Assembly: GCA_020744225.1 (NCBI GenBank)
Contig: JAGMWG010000019.1
Span: 62,001 to 126,000 of the forward strand
Reading direction: 5' to 3'
Length of the DNA stretch: 64,000 bases
Source: Paraphoma chrysanthemicola
Taxonomy: Eukaryota > Ascomycota > Dothideomycetes > Pleosporales > Phaeosphaeriaceae
Below are positions 45,156 through 55,523 of this stretch, in pieces. The position numbers were made by a program, and so were the translations under genes. The notes beneath the pieces are model-generated. The model saw only the letters and a program-made list of their open reading frames with translations. It made no database searches and had not been told where the DNA came from. Within the stretch, counting starts at the first letter, position 1; the number at the start of each line of letters is the position of its first letter.

Positions 45156-46752
45156 ATGTCGCCTGGAAAAATCTCAGCGCTCAACTTCAAGCAATTTTTC
45201 AATATAATTGATGGCCAAAACCGCAGCTCGACAAATATCCATCACGGCATCAATCCATCAACAGGCCAAGAGCTCTGGGACGTCCCTATTGCGAGTGATC
45301 AAGACCTGAACGATGCCGTGGTAGCTGCAAGGAGGGCATTCCCTGGGTGGAGAGATACTCCGATTGAGGAGAGGAGAGAATATATGAGGAGGCTTGTAGA
45401 GCTTTACGAAGCACACAGCGACGATTTCGTTGAGCTCCTTCGCCACGAGAATGGCAAGCCAGTATGTGCTGTAGATCTGCGAGTTAATCAAACTAACGGC
45501 AGAATAGAGGAAAGGTGCTGTCATCGAGGTTAACATGATTCCTGGCCTGTTCAACCACCACATTGGCCTCGATATACCATCCGACAGGCTTGAAGACGAA
45601 GAAAAGATTGTATTAACCGAGTACACCGCAATAGGCATTTGTGCAGCCATCTGCCCGTGGAATTTCCCTTTAGCGCTCATGGTCGGCAAGGTTGCGCCAG
45701 CCCTTCTCACTGGCAACGCCATCATTGTCAAGCCGTCCCCTTTCACACCATATACCTCTCTAAAGTTTGTAGAGCTCGCACAGACAATTCTCCCCACTGG
45801 TGTTCTCCAGGTAGTAGGCGGGAACAACGATTTGGGTGTGTCGATGTGCCTGCATCCTGACATCGACAAGATCTCTTTCACTGGCTCTATCGCCACTGGC
45901 AAAAAAGTTATGGAAACATCAGCGAAAACTTTAAAACGTGTGACGCTTGAGCTTGGTGGCAACGATGCTTCGATCATTCTGCCAGATGTTGATATCAAAA
46001 AGGTTCGTTGGCAGCCACATCCATTAATCTGCCTGACTTTGACATTGAACAGGTTGCACCTGAGGTCGTGCTAGGAGCATTTCAAAACTCGGGGCAGTGA
46101 GTTCCCCTCATTTCACACTGCTGTAGACAGTTTTGCTGACAGTCTTGATAGAGTGTGTGTCGCCACTAAGCGCATCTACATCCACGAGTCAATCTACCAG
46201 GAGTTCGTGGCCGAGATGGTTGCCGCAACCAAAGCGCTCAGAATCAGTAGCGTGGATGATAATGACAAGAACGCACTGGGTCCTGTCCAAAACCCTATGC
46301 AGTTTGAGCGTATCAAAGGCTTCGTCTCCGACAGTAAGAGTAAGGGCTACAAGTTCGCAACCGGCGAGCCCGACGCTGGTCTGGCTGCTTCGAAAGGTTT
46401 CTTTGTCCAACCAACTATTATCGACAACCCACCGAATGACTCGCGAATTATCCAGGAGGAGCCCTTCGGTCCAATTGTACCTACTCAGCCTTGGTCTGAC
46501 CTTGAGGAAGTCATTGCCCGTGCCAATGACACTAAAACTGGTCTTGGTGCTTGCGTATGGGGTCCTGTCGATCAAGCTACCAAAATTGCACGACGACTCG
46601 AGGCTGGCTCCGTCTTCATCAATTCATATGAGAAATTGACGCCCCAAGCTCTCTTCGGTGGTCACAAAGAGTCTGGGATCGGCGCAGAGTGGGGTAGGAC
46701 TGGTTTGTTGCTCTTCTGTAATCCTCGAGTCCTTCACGTCTACAAGTCGTAG
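45156..46752 (+). CDS. NAD(P)-dependent aldehyde dehydrogenase
   Basis: Oxidises an aldehyde to a carboxylic acid. Exons are 45156-45461, 45508-46002, 46053-46096 (44 bases) and 46152-46752, giving 481 residues, the usual length. The first intron must end at AATAG, since the nearer GGCAG leads to a stop. The catalytic general base Glu lies in TLELGGND (about 249) and the nucleophile Cys in NSGQVCVATKR, rebuilt across the third intron (about 284). The cofactor part ICPWNFPLALMVGKVAPAL is intact. The closest general type is the succinate-semialdehyde/aromatic aldehyde group, but the substrate is not readable. Terminal cofactor preference undecided. Cluster context suggests an aldehyde from an alcohol or opened lactone. 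Confidence 0.92.
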
Positions 46753-46980
46753 CCGCTTGAGGATACTAAAGTACAAGCTACTGGGCACTCAATAGATATT
46801 TATAGAAGAACAACGTCTTCCTCAACGCGGTGTAAATTCTGCGGGGCCATATGCTACACGTGAACCCATCGCATGTGCTGAATGAGGTTTTCACCTTCCA
46901 CAAACATTGCACTGAAAGGTTCCTTGTGGTATATTCTAGATCTATTCCTGAATCTAGCGGGCCAACATTGTACCTAATGA

Positions 46981-47001
46981 TGTGTTCTCTTCCAGAACAC
47001 A
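46981..47001. repeat. Perfect inverted repeat TGTGTTCT-N5-AGAACACA
   Basis: Eight-base arms around CTTCC, downstream of the aldehyde dehydrogenase gene. It can form a short hairpin and may contribute to 3' end formation or be a palindromic binding site. Confidence 0.6.
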
Positions 47002-47315
47002 CTGCAAAGTATGTTCTAACCGTAACCTAACAGAACAGCTCTGCGCCTGGTGCTGTGGATACAGGGCGTAAAAAAAGCCGAGGTCCCTGGCAGAAGGTCC
47101 GCTGCAACATACGTAGCAAGCACGTCCCAGCCCTCAGCCGGCAAGGGCCAACCTGTCCCTCCGTTCATCAGACCGCTCGTAGCGTTGCGGTTCGAGTTTC
47201 CGTTATCAATCGGCAGGACACGCAATAACACCACGAAGACTGAGTAGCAGTACAAAAGCGTTGTGCTTCAAAGAGTAGTAGCGAGATAAGATAGCAAGAT
47301 TAGAACGTCGGCGGT

Positions 47316-47582
47316 ATGTTCACTCGGACTGCAAACCCACGCGGTGCATATGAGATCATGGACGGACTTGATGATGTAGATAGCACGAATTACGAGAACA
47401 AGCAGACTAAGGGAATAATCAGACGAGACTCAACATCTGAAATGATTTACAGGCTGCAATCTACTAGAGCTGCACATTTCAGTACAAACTCTTATCGAGC
47501 TGCAAAGAAACATAAAAAAAATACTATCGCAATAGCTTCAAAGCTATATAACTTAACGCTTAAAAGTCAGCTTTTTAAGTAA
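47316..47582 (+). CDS. Small hypothetical protein in AT-rich DNA
   Basis: An 88-residue frame with an ATG at 47316, Asp-rich at first, then basic. Its last third is AT-rich and low complexity. No motif recognised; may be a chance frame. Confidence 0.2.
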   Translation: MFTRTANPRGAYEIMDGLDDVDSTNYENKQTKGIIRRDSTSEMIYRLQSTRAAHFSTNSYRAAKKHKKNTIAIASKLYNLTLKSQLFK

Positions 47583-48162
47583 TGAGTTAGAGTGGATAGG
47601 CGTCGTTGCAAGCTTCAAATTAATTTATAGCGCATGGACGCTTCTTGCATAAAGAACGACTTATTCAGCATTACAGCGTTCGCCCGAGACCCCTGTCGTG
47701 TTCCGTCGTATCTGACAACATGCGGTACCATGGACTGTTGCAGGGCTGCCACTTTTCGGCTGTCGGACAGTGGCAGGTCGGACGTTGGCAGGTGGATGTC
47801 TTGGCGTGACTAGCTTGTCAGTCGCCGGATCATGCCGCCGGATCATGGGGGAAGATCCAGACTTCTCAAAAATGTAAGTTTAAAATAGTAAAAAACCTTT
47901 TCAATACGATTCATAAGAAACAGGGTATCTTAGTTTTGAGAGTGTCCTTCCTCGGAAAGTTTGAAAGTCAGCAGAATAACGTTATGTAGAGCCTATTCTG
48001 AGAAATCTATGGGGAGAGGAGTTTTCTTGTAATTTCATGTAAAGTAATTCAGACAACCTTTGCATACAATATCTCTAGTAACAGCGCAGCCTTGCATAGA
48101 TAAAATTCAACAAAGCTGAAGATTGGTTGGCAAAAATGTTGGAGGTGGATCACCGACGCTTA

Positions 48163-48192
48163 CGTTACATCATATCGTGCGTTACATCATAT
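48163..48192 (+). promoter_or_regulatory. Direct repeat CGTTACATCATAT upstream of the transcription factor gene
   Basis: A 13-base sequence occurs at 48163-48175 and 48180-48192, 17 bases apart, about 400 bp before the ATG of the C2H2 regulator. TTACATCAT resembles bZIP half sites. A binding role is inferred. Confidence 0.4.
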
Positions 48193-48590
48193 TATGCGCG
48201 GCATCCGGCACCCCGGGCTCACCCCCTGCCAAAACGCCATGTGCTCCAATGAGCCGTCGAATCTTGTACATCTAGCCAATCCCAGACAGAGGGTGGGCCG
48301 TTGATGAATAATCCTATTTCGCCTGCTGCGTTATTTAGACTCTTACCCCGCAACTTGGCGCTCCACTTGGTGTGCCTCGGCGAGGTTTCCCGACCACTAG
48401 TGCTTCAGGGACGATGAGAATAATCGAGGCAGGGTAGGCCTAAAGAGTGTCGGAGGCCAGAAGTAGTGTCATCTTTCACACATTGCTACCGCCGATATTC
48501 TAATCTACTATTCGAGTCACTTCAGACTGTTATGACCAGTCTCTGTTCCTGCTTCGAGACTTGCTGAGATTGATCGACGCGGACCTAGTA

Positions 48591-50967
48591 ATGAGAGTTA
48601 ACCGTTGTCCAATCTGCCACAACACTTTCAGCCGCACGGATCATTTGAAACGACATCTGTTGACTCGTAAGTTCGATGAGATTTATCACAATGAAGCTCC
48701 ATTATAGTGGTCGTCGCCGGTTTGGGTCCATTATGTCAATACACATGTAGTAATCGGGGCTAACCAAATACTCAGACAGTGACATCCGCCGGTTTGTGTG
48801 CACGACTTGTAGCAAGGGGTTCAATCGAAGGTATGTTATTGTTCCGCAGTCGAAGGGAGCGCTAATCTTGAGATGAACAATGAACTAACCTAAAGCCTGT
48901 GAGTCAGAGATGCTTTTCGTCGACACAACACCACCTGTACCCCACGTGGTGAGAATGCAGCCAATTCCTCAAGGAGAGCAGTGAGCAAACTCCTTGGTCA
49001 GGGTTCTATTGACCTCGAAGAAGCGAGGAATGAACTCGAGACGTTCCCCAATCAGCATGATTGTCCATCACCAGAGCCACTGTGGGACAACCTGATCGGG
49101 CAGTTGGAATCAGATGTTTATTGGAAATCTGTCCGTGATAGTACTTCTCAATCGCTCTCCCTATTTGTCAGGACCGTTTCCAACCTTGAGCTTCATTGGA
49201 TATTCGACCCTGGACTTACACTGCCTCCATCGCCTTCGCCTTGTGCAAGAAGGTTGTCACACACTCATGGAAATCGAGTTCAGACATGGGGTCTTCCTAG
49301 CTCTATCACCATGATGGAAGCTAAAGATGCCACCGCATCGTATATATTTCCTTGGAGCCCAGATTCTGACGACGAGAACTCTCTAAGCGCATACGAGTCA
49401 TGTGACGCGGAATCCGACAGCACAAGAATCGAGGCGATTGATTCTCTCCAGTATACCCCCGAATTCAGTGAATTCTGGACGCCTTCACTCGACTGCGTCG
49501 AGACTACAGAATGTGGCGACTGCTCAACAGTGAGCAATGAGATCATATCAAGATTGAAAATAATAGTCTGCAGCAAGCGCTCGGGTCAGGTCATGTATCC
49601 GCATGAGTGGAATTCTCAAATCGCTAGCGAATGTTATGCCTTGTTTGGGCCGGACAGCTTGATGAGATTTACGGAAGAGTACTGGAGCTCTTGGTATATC
49701 CACTGGCCCGCAATTCACCGGGCGACTTTCCGTGCCTCGGAAGCACCAGCTGTTCTTGTCGCTAGCATGGTACTTCTGTCCACTAGCTATTCTTCCGATG
49801 TCGATGTGAGAGAGCTTGCCCGCTGCTGGGCTGATGTCGTAGAGACGATGGTGTTTACCGACGAATTCTTTGGGAGCGCCACCATGTATTCGGCCTTGAA
49901 TGCGGCGTGCTTGGAAAGACGGCTAAGAGCATTACAAGCTGGGCTCGCCATGTGTGTCTATCAGATCTTTGAAGGAAGCTCTATTGCGAAACGAAGAGCG
50001 AGGCGAAGCCGATTCAATGATATCGTTGACGTAAGTAGACTCCATCGGTAACGAGATGTGCTAATGCGTCCTCAGATGGGGCGTGAACTTGGCTTCCAGA
50101 ACGGCCAGCATAAGGATCTTCACAATATTACAAAGGACACCTTTTGCTGGAAGGAATTCATCTTAAAAGAAGAGTTTATTCGGTACGCATTCTGCGGCCT
50201 TCCCTAATACCTACATCTGGCTAAAGCCTTCACCTCAGGACTCTCACGTACACGATTGTTCTGGACAGCTCGTTGGGCATTATGTACAACACTGTTCCTA
50301 AGGTCATGGTCGAAGAGTTAGAGACCGACCTTTTCTGCCCAGAGGCCTGTTTCCAGGCCAGTACTGAGTCAGAATGTCTCAAACACCTCCTTGCCTGGAT
50401 ATCACATCCTTTATTTAAGGGACGCCGTATATCATTCGTAGGCGCACTCAAGATATTGAGTGAGACTGACATCGACTCTCAAACGCTGCAGATGTTCACA
50501 AAAGTCGGCAGTGCCAACCTCTATGTACTCGCAACAGGTATGGCTATTAGTAATCTACTGCCACATGCTTATAAGCATTGCTAATCTTCGATGAAGCCCT
50601 TCATTCGACAATTTTCTATATAAGAAATTCGATGCATCCGTTGGGTGTAGACTCAGCCGTGTTAAAGATCATGCGTAATTGGAGGAGGATATGGATATTG
50701 CGTGAATTGATCCCACCCGGAGAGACATTTCAAACCCCTCCTTCATTCAACGACGATGAATCTGCTCGGAAAGAAAGATGGACACAGACCGGCTACATGA
50801 AGGACGCCATGCAGTTCTGGCTACTTGCGCAAATCATGCTCGACAGCAAGAGATCTCCAGGTCTTGAAAAAGGTCTGAATTCTTGCGAAATCAACCCTCC
50901 TCCTCGATTTGATCAGCCATGCATGAGCCAGCTCAAGCAATATCTCCACAAGCTTGATGAGGGGTAG
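48591..50967 (+). CDS. C2H2 zinc finger transcription factor with fungal-specific transcription factor domain
   Basis: Nuclear regulator of 676 residues, probably the cluster's pathway-specific activator or repressor. Six exons: 48591-48666, 48776-48830, 48908-50030, 50076-50182, 50239-50537 and 50597-50967; phases agree throughout. The N terminus has a classical finger CPICHNTFSRTDHLKRHLLTH, split by an intron, and a second one CTTCSKGFNRRDAFRRHNTTC ending in Cys in place of the last His. After a Ser/Asp-rich linker the fungal transcription factor (Fungal_trans-like) region begins near residue 300 with EEYWSSWYIHWPAIHRATF. Fingers of this DHLKRH type often bind G-rich DNA, which is notable given the G-tracts in the cluster promoters. 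Confidence 0.88.
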
Positions 50968-51817
50968 CGTGCCGATGCGGGGTGCCGGTAAGCTTGTGTA
51001 AGGACCGTAGGGGTGGGTTGTTGTATGATTACAGGTTCAAATCACGGACGATGTAAAAGCGAATGCAGGGAGAAAGTTAGTGCGCATTGATTCATGGATA
51101 GACTTCTCCCATGTTCTGCTGGTATAGGTCAACATGAGGACGGATGGTCCCTTTTTCACAGTAAATCATGCTTAGCTTATGATTATGATGTTGAGAGTTG
51201 ACACACCACTCTACATTGCGCAGTATTCTTGTAGCATAAGAGAGTATGTTGTAAGCAATATTAGTCGATATTGTCACTTCCTTCAAGCGCGATACGAAAG
51301 ACTACTAGTACTCCGTAGGAAAGGTGCCAGATGCCTAGAATCAGCTGGGGCTCCTACGGAACTGCACGGGGCGGACCTATCTAGGGTTTGCTCGGCCTTT
51401 TTGAGCTCCCCCATGGGGAGCTGTGGGGGACCATTTCATGAGCCTCGGCTCCTGATTGGGGGGAGGGGGCCCGGACTGTTGGACTCGCCTCACCCCAAAA
51501 GTCCATTTCGGCGATCAATAATCACTAACGCCGGGAAATCTCTGAGATGTAAATCCAACACCAGGCATGTCGTGTTCACGTTTTCACCTTCATTTATGCT
51601 TCGAATCTCATAGACTTTGAAGCGCGGAACCTGTTCCAGAGCTGCAGACAACACAGCCACTCGACTGGCCTCAGAAGCAATCTCTTCCCGATACGCCATA
51701 CCAAGGCTGCCTACCATCAGGAAAAACAAATTTACACGCCAGGAGTGAGAATAAACAGTTAAGCAGTCTCTCGTACTGATTACTACCCAACCACTCGCTC
51801 AAACTTCGATCGCAAAA
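50968..51817. other. Intergenic region
   Basis: About 850 bp with the G-rich elements and an inverted repeat between 51404 and 51469. No gene supported. Confidence 0.5.
51404..51469 (+). promoter_or_regulatory. G-rich promoter element with inverted repeat
   Basis: Contains the perfect inverted repeat AGCTCCCC-CAT-GGGGAGCT (51404-51422), then TGTGGGGG (51422-51429) and GGGGGGAGGGGG (51458-51469). It lies about 350 bp before the enoyl-CoA hydratase ATG. TGTGGGGG is shared with the element at 37417. Confidence 0.5.
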
Positions 51818-52800
51818 ATGTCGTACCTGAAAACAGAATTGAGACCCCCGCCACCAGATCCGTCCGTGCTACTATCCGTTCCTAAAGCGCACGTTCTTCT
51901 CGTGACGATCAACCGAGCCAAACGAATGAACTCTCTCCCCGCTCCAGTGCAACATTATATGCACCGCGTTTTTGAGTGGTTCGACCGGGAGCCAACGCTG
52001 CGTGTGGCCGTCATTACTGGCGCAGGACCCAAAGCCTTCTGTGCTGGACAAGATCTGATCGAGTTAGGCGATCGCGACCCGGACACGTCGCTGGCATCGA
52101 ACCCCGTTACTGGATTTGGAGGTATCAGCAGAAGGGTTGGCAAGAAGCCCATCATTGCGGCAGTTAATGGTCTCGCCATGGGTGGCGGCTTCGAGATTGT
52201 GTTGAACTGGTAGGTCTCATACTTCTTGATGCTTGGATGAAATCTTTGTTTCGTCCTTACTGCATTATGCCCGTCCGCTGAATTGGAAGCAAGCGCCGCA
52301 CGGCAAAAACACTGTTCAGGACCTTTTTTTATCCATCACTAACTTGACTATCCGACAGTGACATGACCGTAGCATCACCAACTGCGACATTCGGACTTCC
52401 CGAAGCCCTGCGTGGAATATATGCTGGCGGCGGTGGCCCTCCACGTCTGGTGCACAATGCGGGCATGCCACTCGCAGCCGAAATCACAATGACTGGCCGC
52501 AAACTATCTGCCAGCGAGGCACTACAGTACAATCTGGTCAACAGGATCTCGACGTCTCCAGAGACCGTGGTTGAAGAAGCATTGGCTTTGGCATCAAAGG
52601 TGGCGAACGTCAGTCCCGACGCTATCACAGTGACACGCGCCTCGTTACGTGAGGCGTGGGAAACGGCTAGTGTTCAGCGTGGGAATGATTTGGTTGATGC
52701 GCGATATCTGCGTGCCTTGCTAGAGACTGAGAATGCGAAAGAAGGATTGACTGCCTTCAAAGAGAAGCGGGAGCCGGTGTGGAAGGCTGGTAAACTGTAG
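51818..52800 (+). CDS. Enoyl-CoA hydratase/isomerase (crotonase family)
   Basis: Crotonase-fold enzyme of 277 residues acting on an unsaturated acyl-CoA, as in beta-oxidation. Exons are 51818-52209 and 52359-52800; the 149-bp intron has a CTAAC branch point and its removal rebuilds FEIVLNCDMTVASPTATFGLPEALRG. The CoA-binding/oxyanion motif AFCAGQDL lies near residue 75, and AVNGLAMGGGFE with its Gly-rich oxyanion loop near 120. The GLPE segment places Glu at the usual acid/base position. No clear peroxisomal targeting signal: the protein ends KAGKL, and AKL-like tripeptide GKL is only a weak PTS1 candidate. Probably works downstream of the acyl-CoA synthetase. Confidence 0.92.
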
Positions 52801-53686
52801 CTTACATGAAATGATGTCTGGCCTTTGCCAGATGGATATACACTCGAGGGCATGTATGAAATGAAGACGCGGAGATGGATCGTAGTCATCGTATTAAGGA
52901 ATCCCAACTGCATCATCTAGAAGCAGATTTTTTGTGCCCCTTACATCCACAGGTATCATTGTAGACAGGTGCATACAGCGGGTCCTTTTGTCTCATGGTT
53001 CCATCTACAACTATCAAAGTACAGGTGGTCAGAATGGATCTATAGCATCCCATTGTGCTCGAACCAAGCACCCCTGACAAGTGACCCATCGAAGCTATGA
53101 GCAATGATTAGGGCGCCTTGACTCCTCCAGAGTGCCTCAGGTTTGCTTCCATCGCTTGAGATAGTCGCGCTTACTTGAAGGAATTAAGACAGTCAAGCCA
53201 GTTGCATAGCAATATATGGGACCATCTTATGTTCTCCCCAGCGCATACAAGATACTATAGAAATTGTTGATCACTCAGCGTTGAGGCTGTTGCGTAAGTT
53301 CAAAGTACTCGGCTACCTAGATTGATCATCTGATTCCACTTCTCGCAGCAGTCTCCGCGTTACAATAAGGAATCACATTCGAGCGGCCACCACTGTCTCC
53401 CATTCCATCGTGTCAGGCCTCGTCGTTCCCAAACCAAGGCGCTTCTCGATGGAAAGGTTGGTCAGCTACCCGCGGTACAATTCTGGAGAAGTGCAAAATT
53501 GAACACCACGCATTGTTGTTGACTAAGTACAAGTATTGAAATCTAAGGGCATCTGTAGAGGTATTTTCTAGCACCCATTCTCACTCTATCCTATCTTTTT
53601 GGACCACGGAGGTGTGCAAGGCAGTCTCTTCTCAGGTCGTCATATAGCCTACTCGCTCCAGCTCCAGCTACTAACAAACTACCGAA
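52801..53686. other. Intergenic region between convergent genes
   Basis: About 885 bp between the 3' ends of the hydratase and the nitronate monooxygenase. No structure recognised. Confidence 0.45.
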
Positions 53687-54793
53687 TCATAGCTTGCTCT
53701 GGCTCTGAGCCTGCGGCAAAACCTTCTTGAATCCCGCCACCGCTTCAATGGTCTCCTTCTCGATCCTTGTCAACAACTCCTGGCAGGTAGGAATGTCGTT
53801 GATCAAACCAATAACCTGGCCAGCAGTCCAGACACCGAATTCCTTGTCACCTTGGAGGAAGACCTCTCGCCCGCGCTTTCCAGAGACATAGGGTGCAATT
53901 TCCTCGAATTTGCCCGTTGTGCTCGTTTTCTCGATCTCGAGGGCATCATCAGAGACCTTGTTCTTGAAGTACCTCGAAGTGTTGGTCCACCTCCTCATTA
54001 CAAGCTGAGTGTCATGTTCTGAGGCCTCAACAATCGCTTGCTTGATGTTATTGTGGATCGGTGACTCAACAGTGCACATGAATCTCGTCCCCATATTGAT
54101 ACCCTCGGCTCCCAAAGCCAGTGCAGCTGCTAGCCCTTGGCCATCCGCAAATCCTCCTGAGGCAATGAATGGCGCACCTAGTGTCTGCCTCGCCTTTGTC
54201 AAGAGAATAAGATTGGTGATATCAGACTCGCCAACGTGGCCTGCACATTCGAAGCCATCGATTGAGAGGAAGTCAACGCCTAACTTCACTGCGGCTTGGG
54301 AGTGTCGAATCGTAGTACACTTGTGAATAATGATGATCCCAGCAGCCTTCAATTGCTTGATGACAGGTCCAGGAGAGTTGCCGGCAGTCTCTACGACCTT
54401 TATGCCTTCATCTATACACACTTGCGCATATTCGGCATACGGAGGAGCTCCCATTGTAGGAAGAAGGGTAATGTTGACACCAAACGGCTTTTTGGTGAGT
54501 GTTCGTGTTTTCCGAATCTCCTTGCGCAAGTCCTCGGGGGTGGGCTGAGTCAGGGCAGTGACCTATGTGTAGTTAGTATCAATACAGTCGTTGGAATTTG
54601 GTTAGACGCACAATTCCTAATCCGCCAGCATTTGATACCGCTGAGGCCAATTCTGCCATACCTACCCAATGCATTCCACCTTGTACAACAGGCACTACAG
54701 AATGTTAGTTGTCACCTCGAAATCAGTAATGGAATGCCATGAGTTCATACTTTCGATGCCCAATCGGCGTGTGAGTTCCGTATTGAAGCCCAT
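53687..54793 (-). CDS. Nitronate monooxygenase / 2-nitropropane dioxygenase family
   Basis: FMN enzyme of 333 residues. Exons are 54793-54751, 54694-54612 and 54562-53687; both introns have TAAC branch points. The FMN-barrel start VPVVQGGMHWVG, the catalytic-His region GFECAGHVGESD (His near 150), and the FMN phosphate site FIASGGFADGQGLAAALALGA followed by GINMGTRF are clear. Members oxidise alkyl nitronates; several homologues instead act as flavin-dependent dehydrogenases on other substrates, so the reaction here is open. It is divergent from the hydrolase at 55524 and shares the C-tract element with it. Confidence 0.9.
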
Positions 54794-55523
54794 GATGGAT
54801 CGATTGTTTTGGATCTTGGATGGTTGGATGGAGAATTCAATGGTTGGAATGGTTCTAATTTAGGTCAAGAAACCATAGCCTTCGACGGCAAGAACATGCG
54901 CCAGACAACGTGTGTGCACCAACAGGGAAATTCGGATTAGTAATCCTCCAAGATTACCGAGCACGTCCCTGTTATGCAATCGTATGTCTATCTGGAAACA
55001 TGGGAGGCTTGGCATGGACGTTCACTGAGTGATTTAGATTCTCCGCAAGACCGAGTGCTGGAGCTTCGGCTGAGGCTGCATTACCAAGTAGTTTAGATCA
55101 ATCATACCGACACAGAGTACGGTGAGTCTTTCAGCCGTTGGCAGCTTCCTCGGACTTGATCTTGGACGCATCTCGGCACAACCCCCCTCCCCCACCCCCA
55201 CAGTGTTAGGATTTTGTGATCGACATCTCAAATTGAAAACACAGAGTCAACCTGGACCTAGCTTTTTGCGATGGAATTTTAGCAATTAGAGTTTACACCA
55301 AACCCCGCGATTACTCGCGGTTCTTCAGGCTTCAAGCTCGGTTCCTTGTTCAGGGTGGAAAGGGTTACCGCTTGACCGTAGATCCGTGAAAGTATAACCG
55401 GTAACTCCCAACACATCAGATCTTCTCAAGACATTCCAAGCCCACTGTCTGACACTGTACTTTAATCGTTTCTCTTCCACAAATCACTTGCTACAGCCTT
55501 TGTCTCAATCAATCTCAACGATC
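54794..55523. other. Divergent promoter region
   Basis: About 730 bp between two divergent starts, carrying the C-tract element at 55189-55202 and nothing else recognised. Confidence 0.5.
55182..55202 (-). promoter_or_regulatory. C-tract element with CCCCCACCCCCACA
   Basis: C6-T-C5-A-C5-ACA. The 14-mer at 55189-55202 is identical to that at 44908-44921. It lies about 320 bp before the hydrolase ATG and 390 bp from the nitronate monooxygenase ATG. It contains two GTGGGG sites on the minus strand. Confidence 0.55.

Larger units (their letters stand above)
46753..48590. other. Long intergenic region with an AT-rich island
   Basis: About 1.8 kb. It contains an inverted repeat (46981-47001), a weak small frame (47316-47582), an AT-rich stretch (about 47460-48100), a 12-base direct repeat CGCCGGATCATG (47823, 47836) and a 13-base direct repeat at 48163. 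A decayed mobile element is possible but no terminal repeats or coding relics could be shown. Confidence 0.4.

Noticed and set aside
46760..47032. Solo LTR ending in CTAACA
   Set aside because: No matching TG start with target-site duplication could be found, so only the inverted repeat is reported.
51030..51060. tRNA-like T-loop sequence GGTTCAAATC
   Set aside because: The flanking bases cannot form the T stem or an acceptor stem, and no D arm precedes it.
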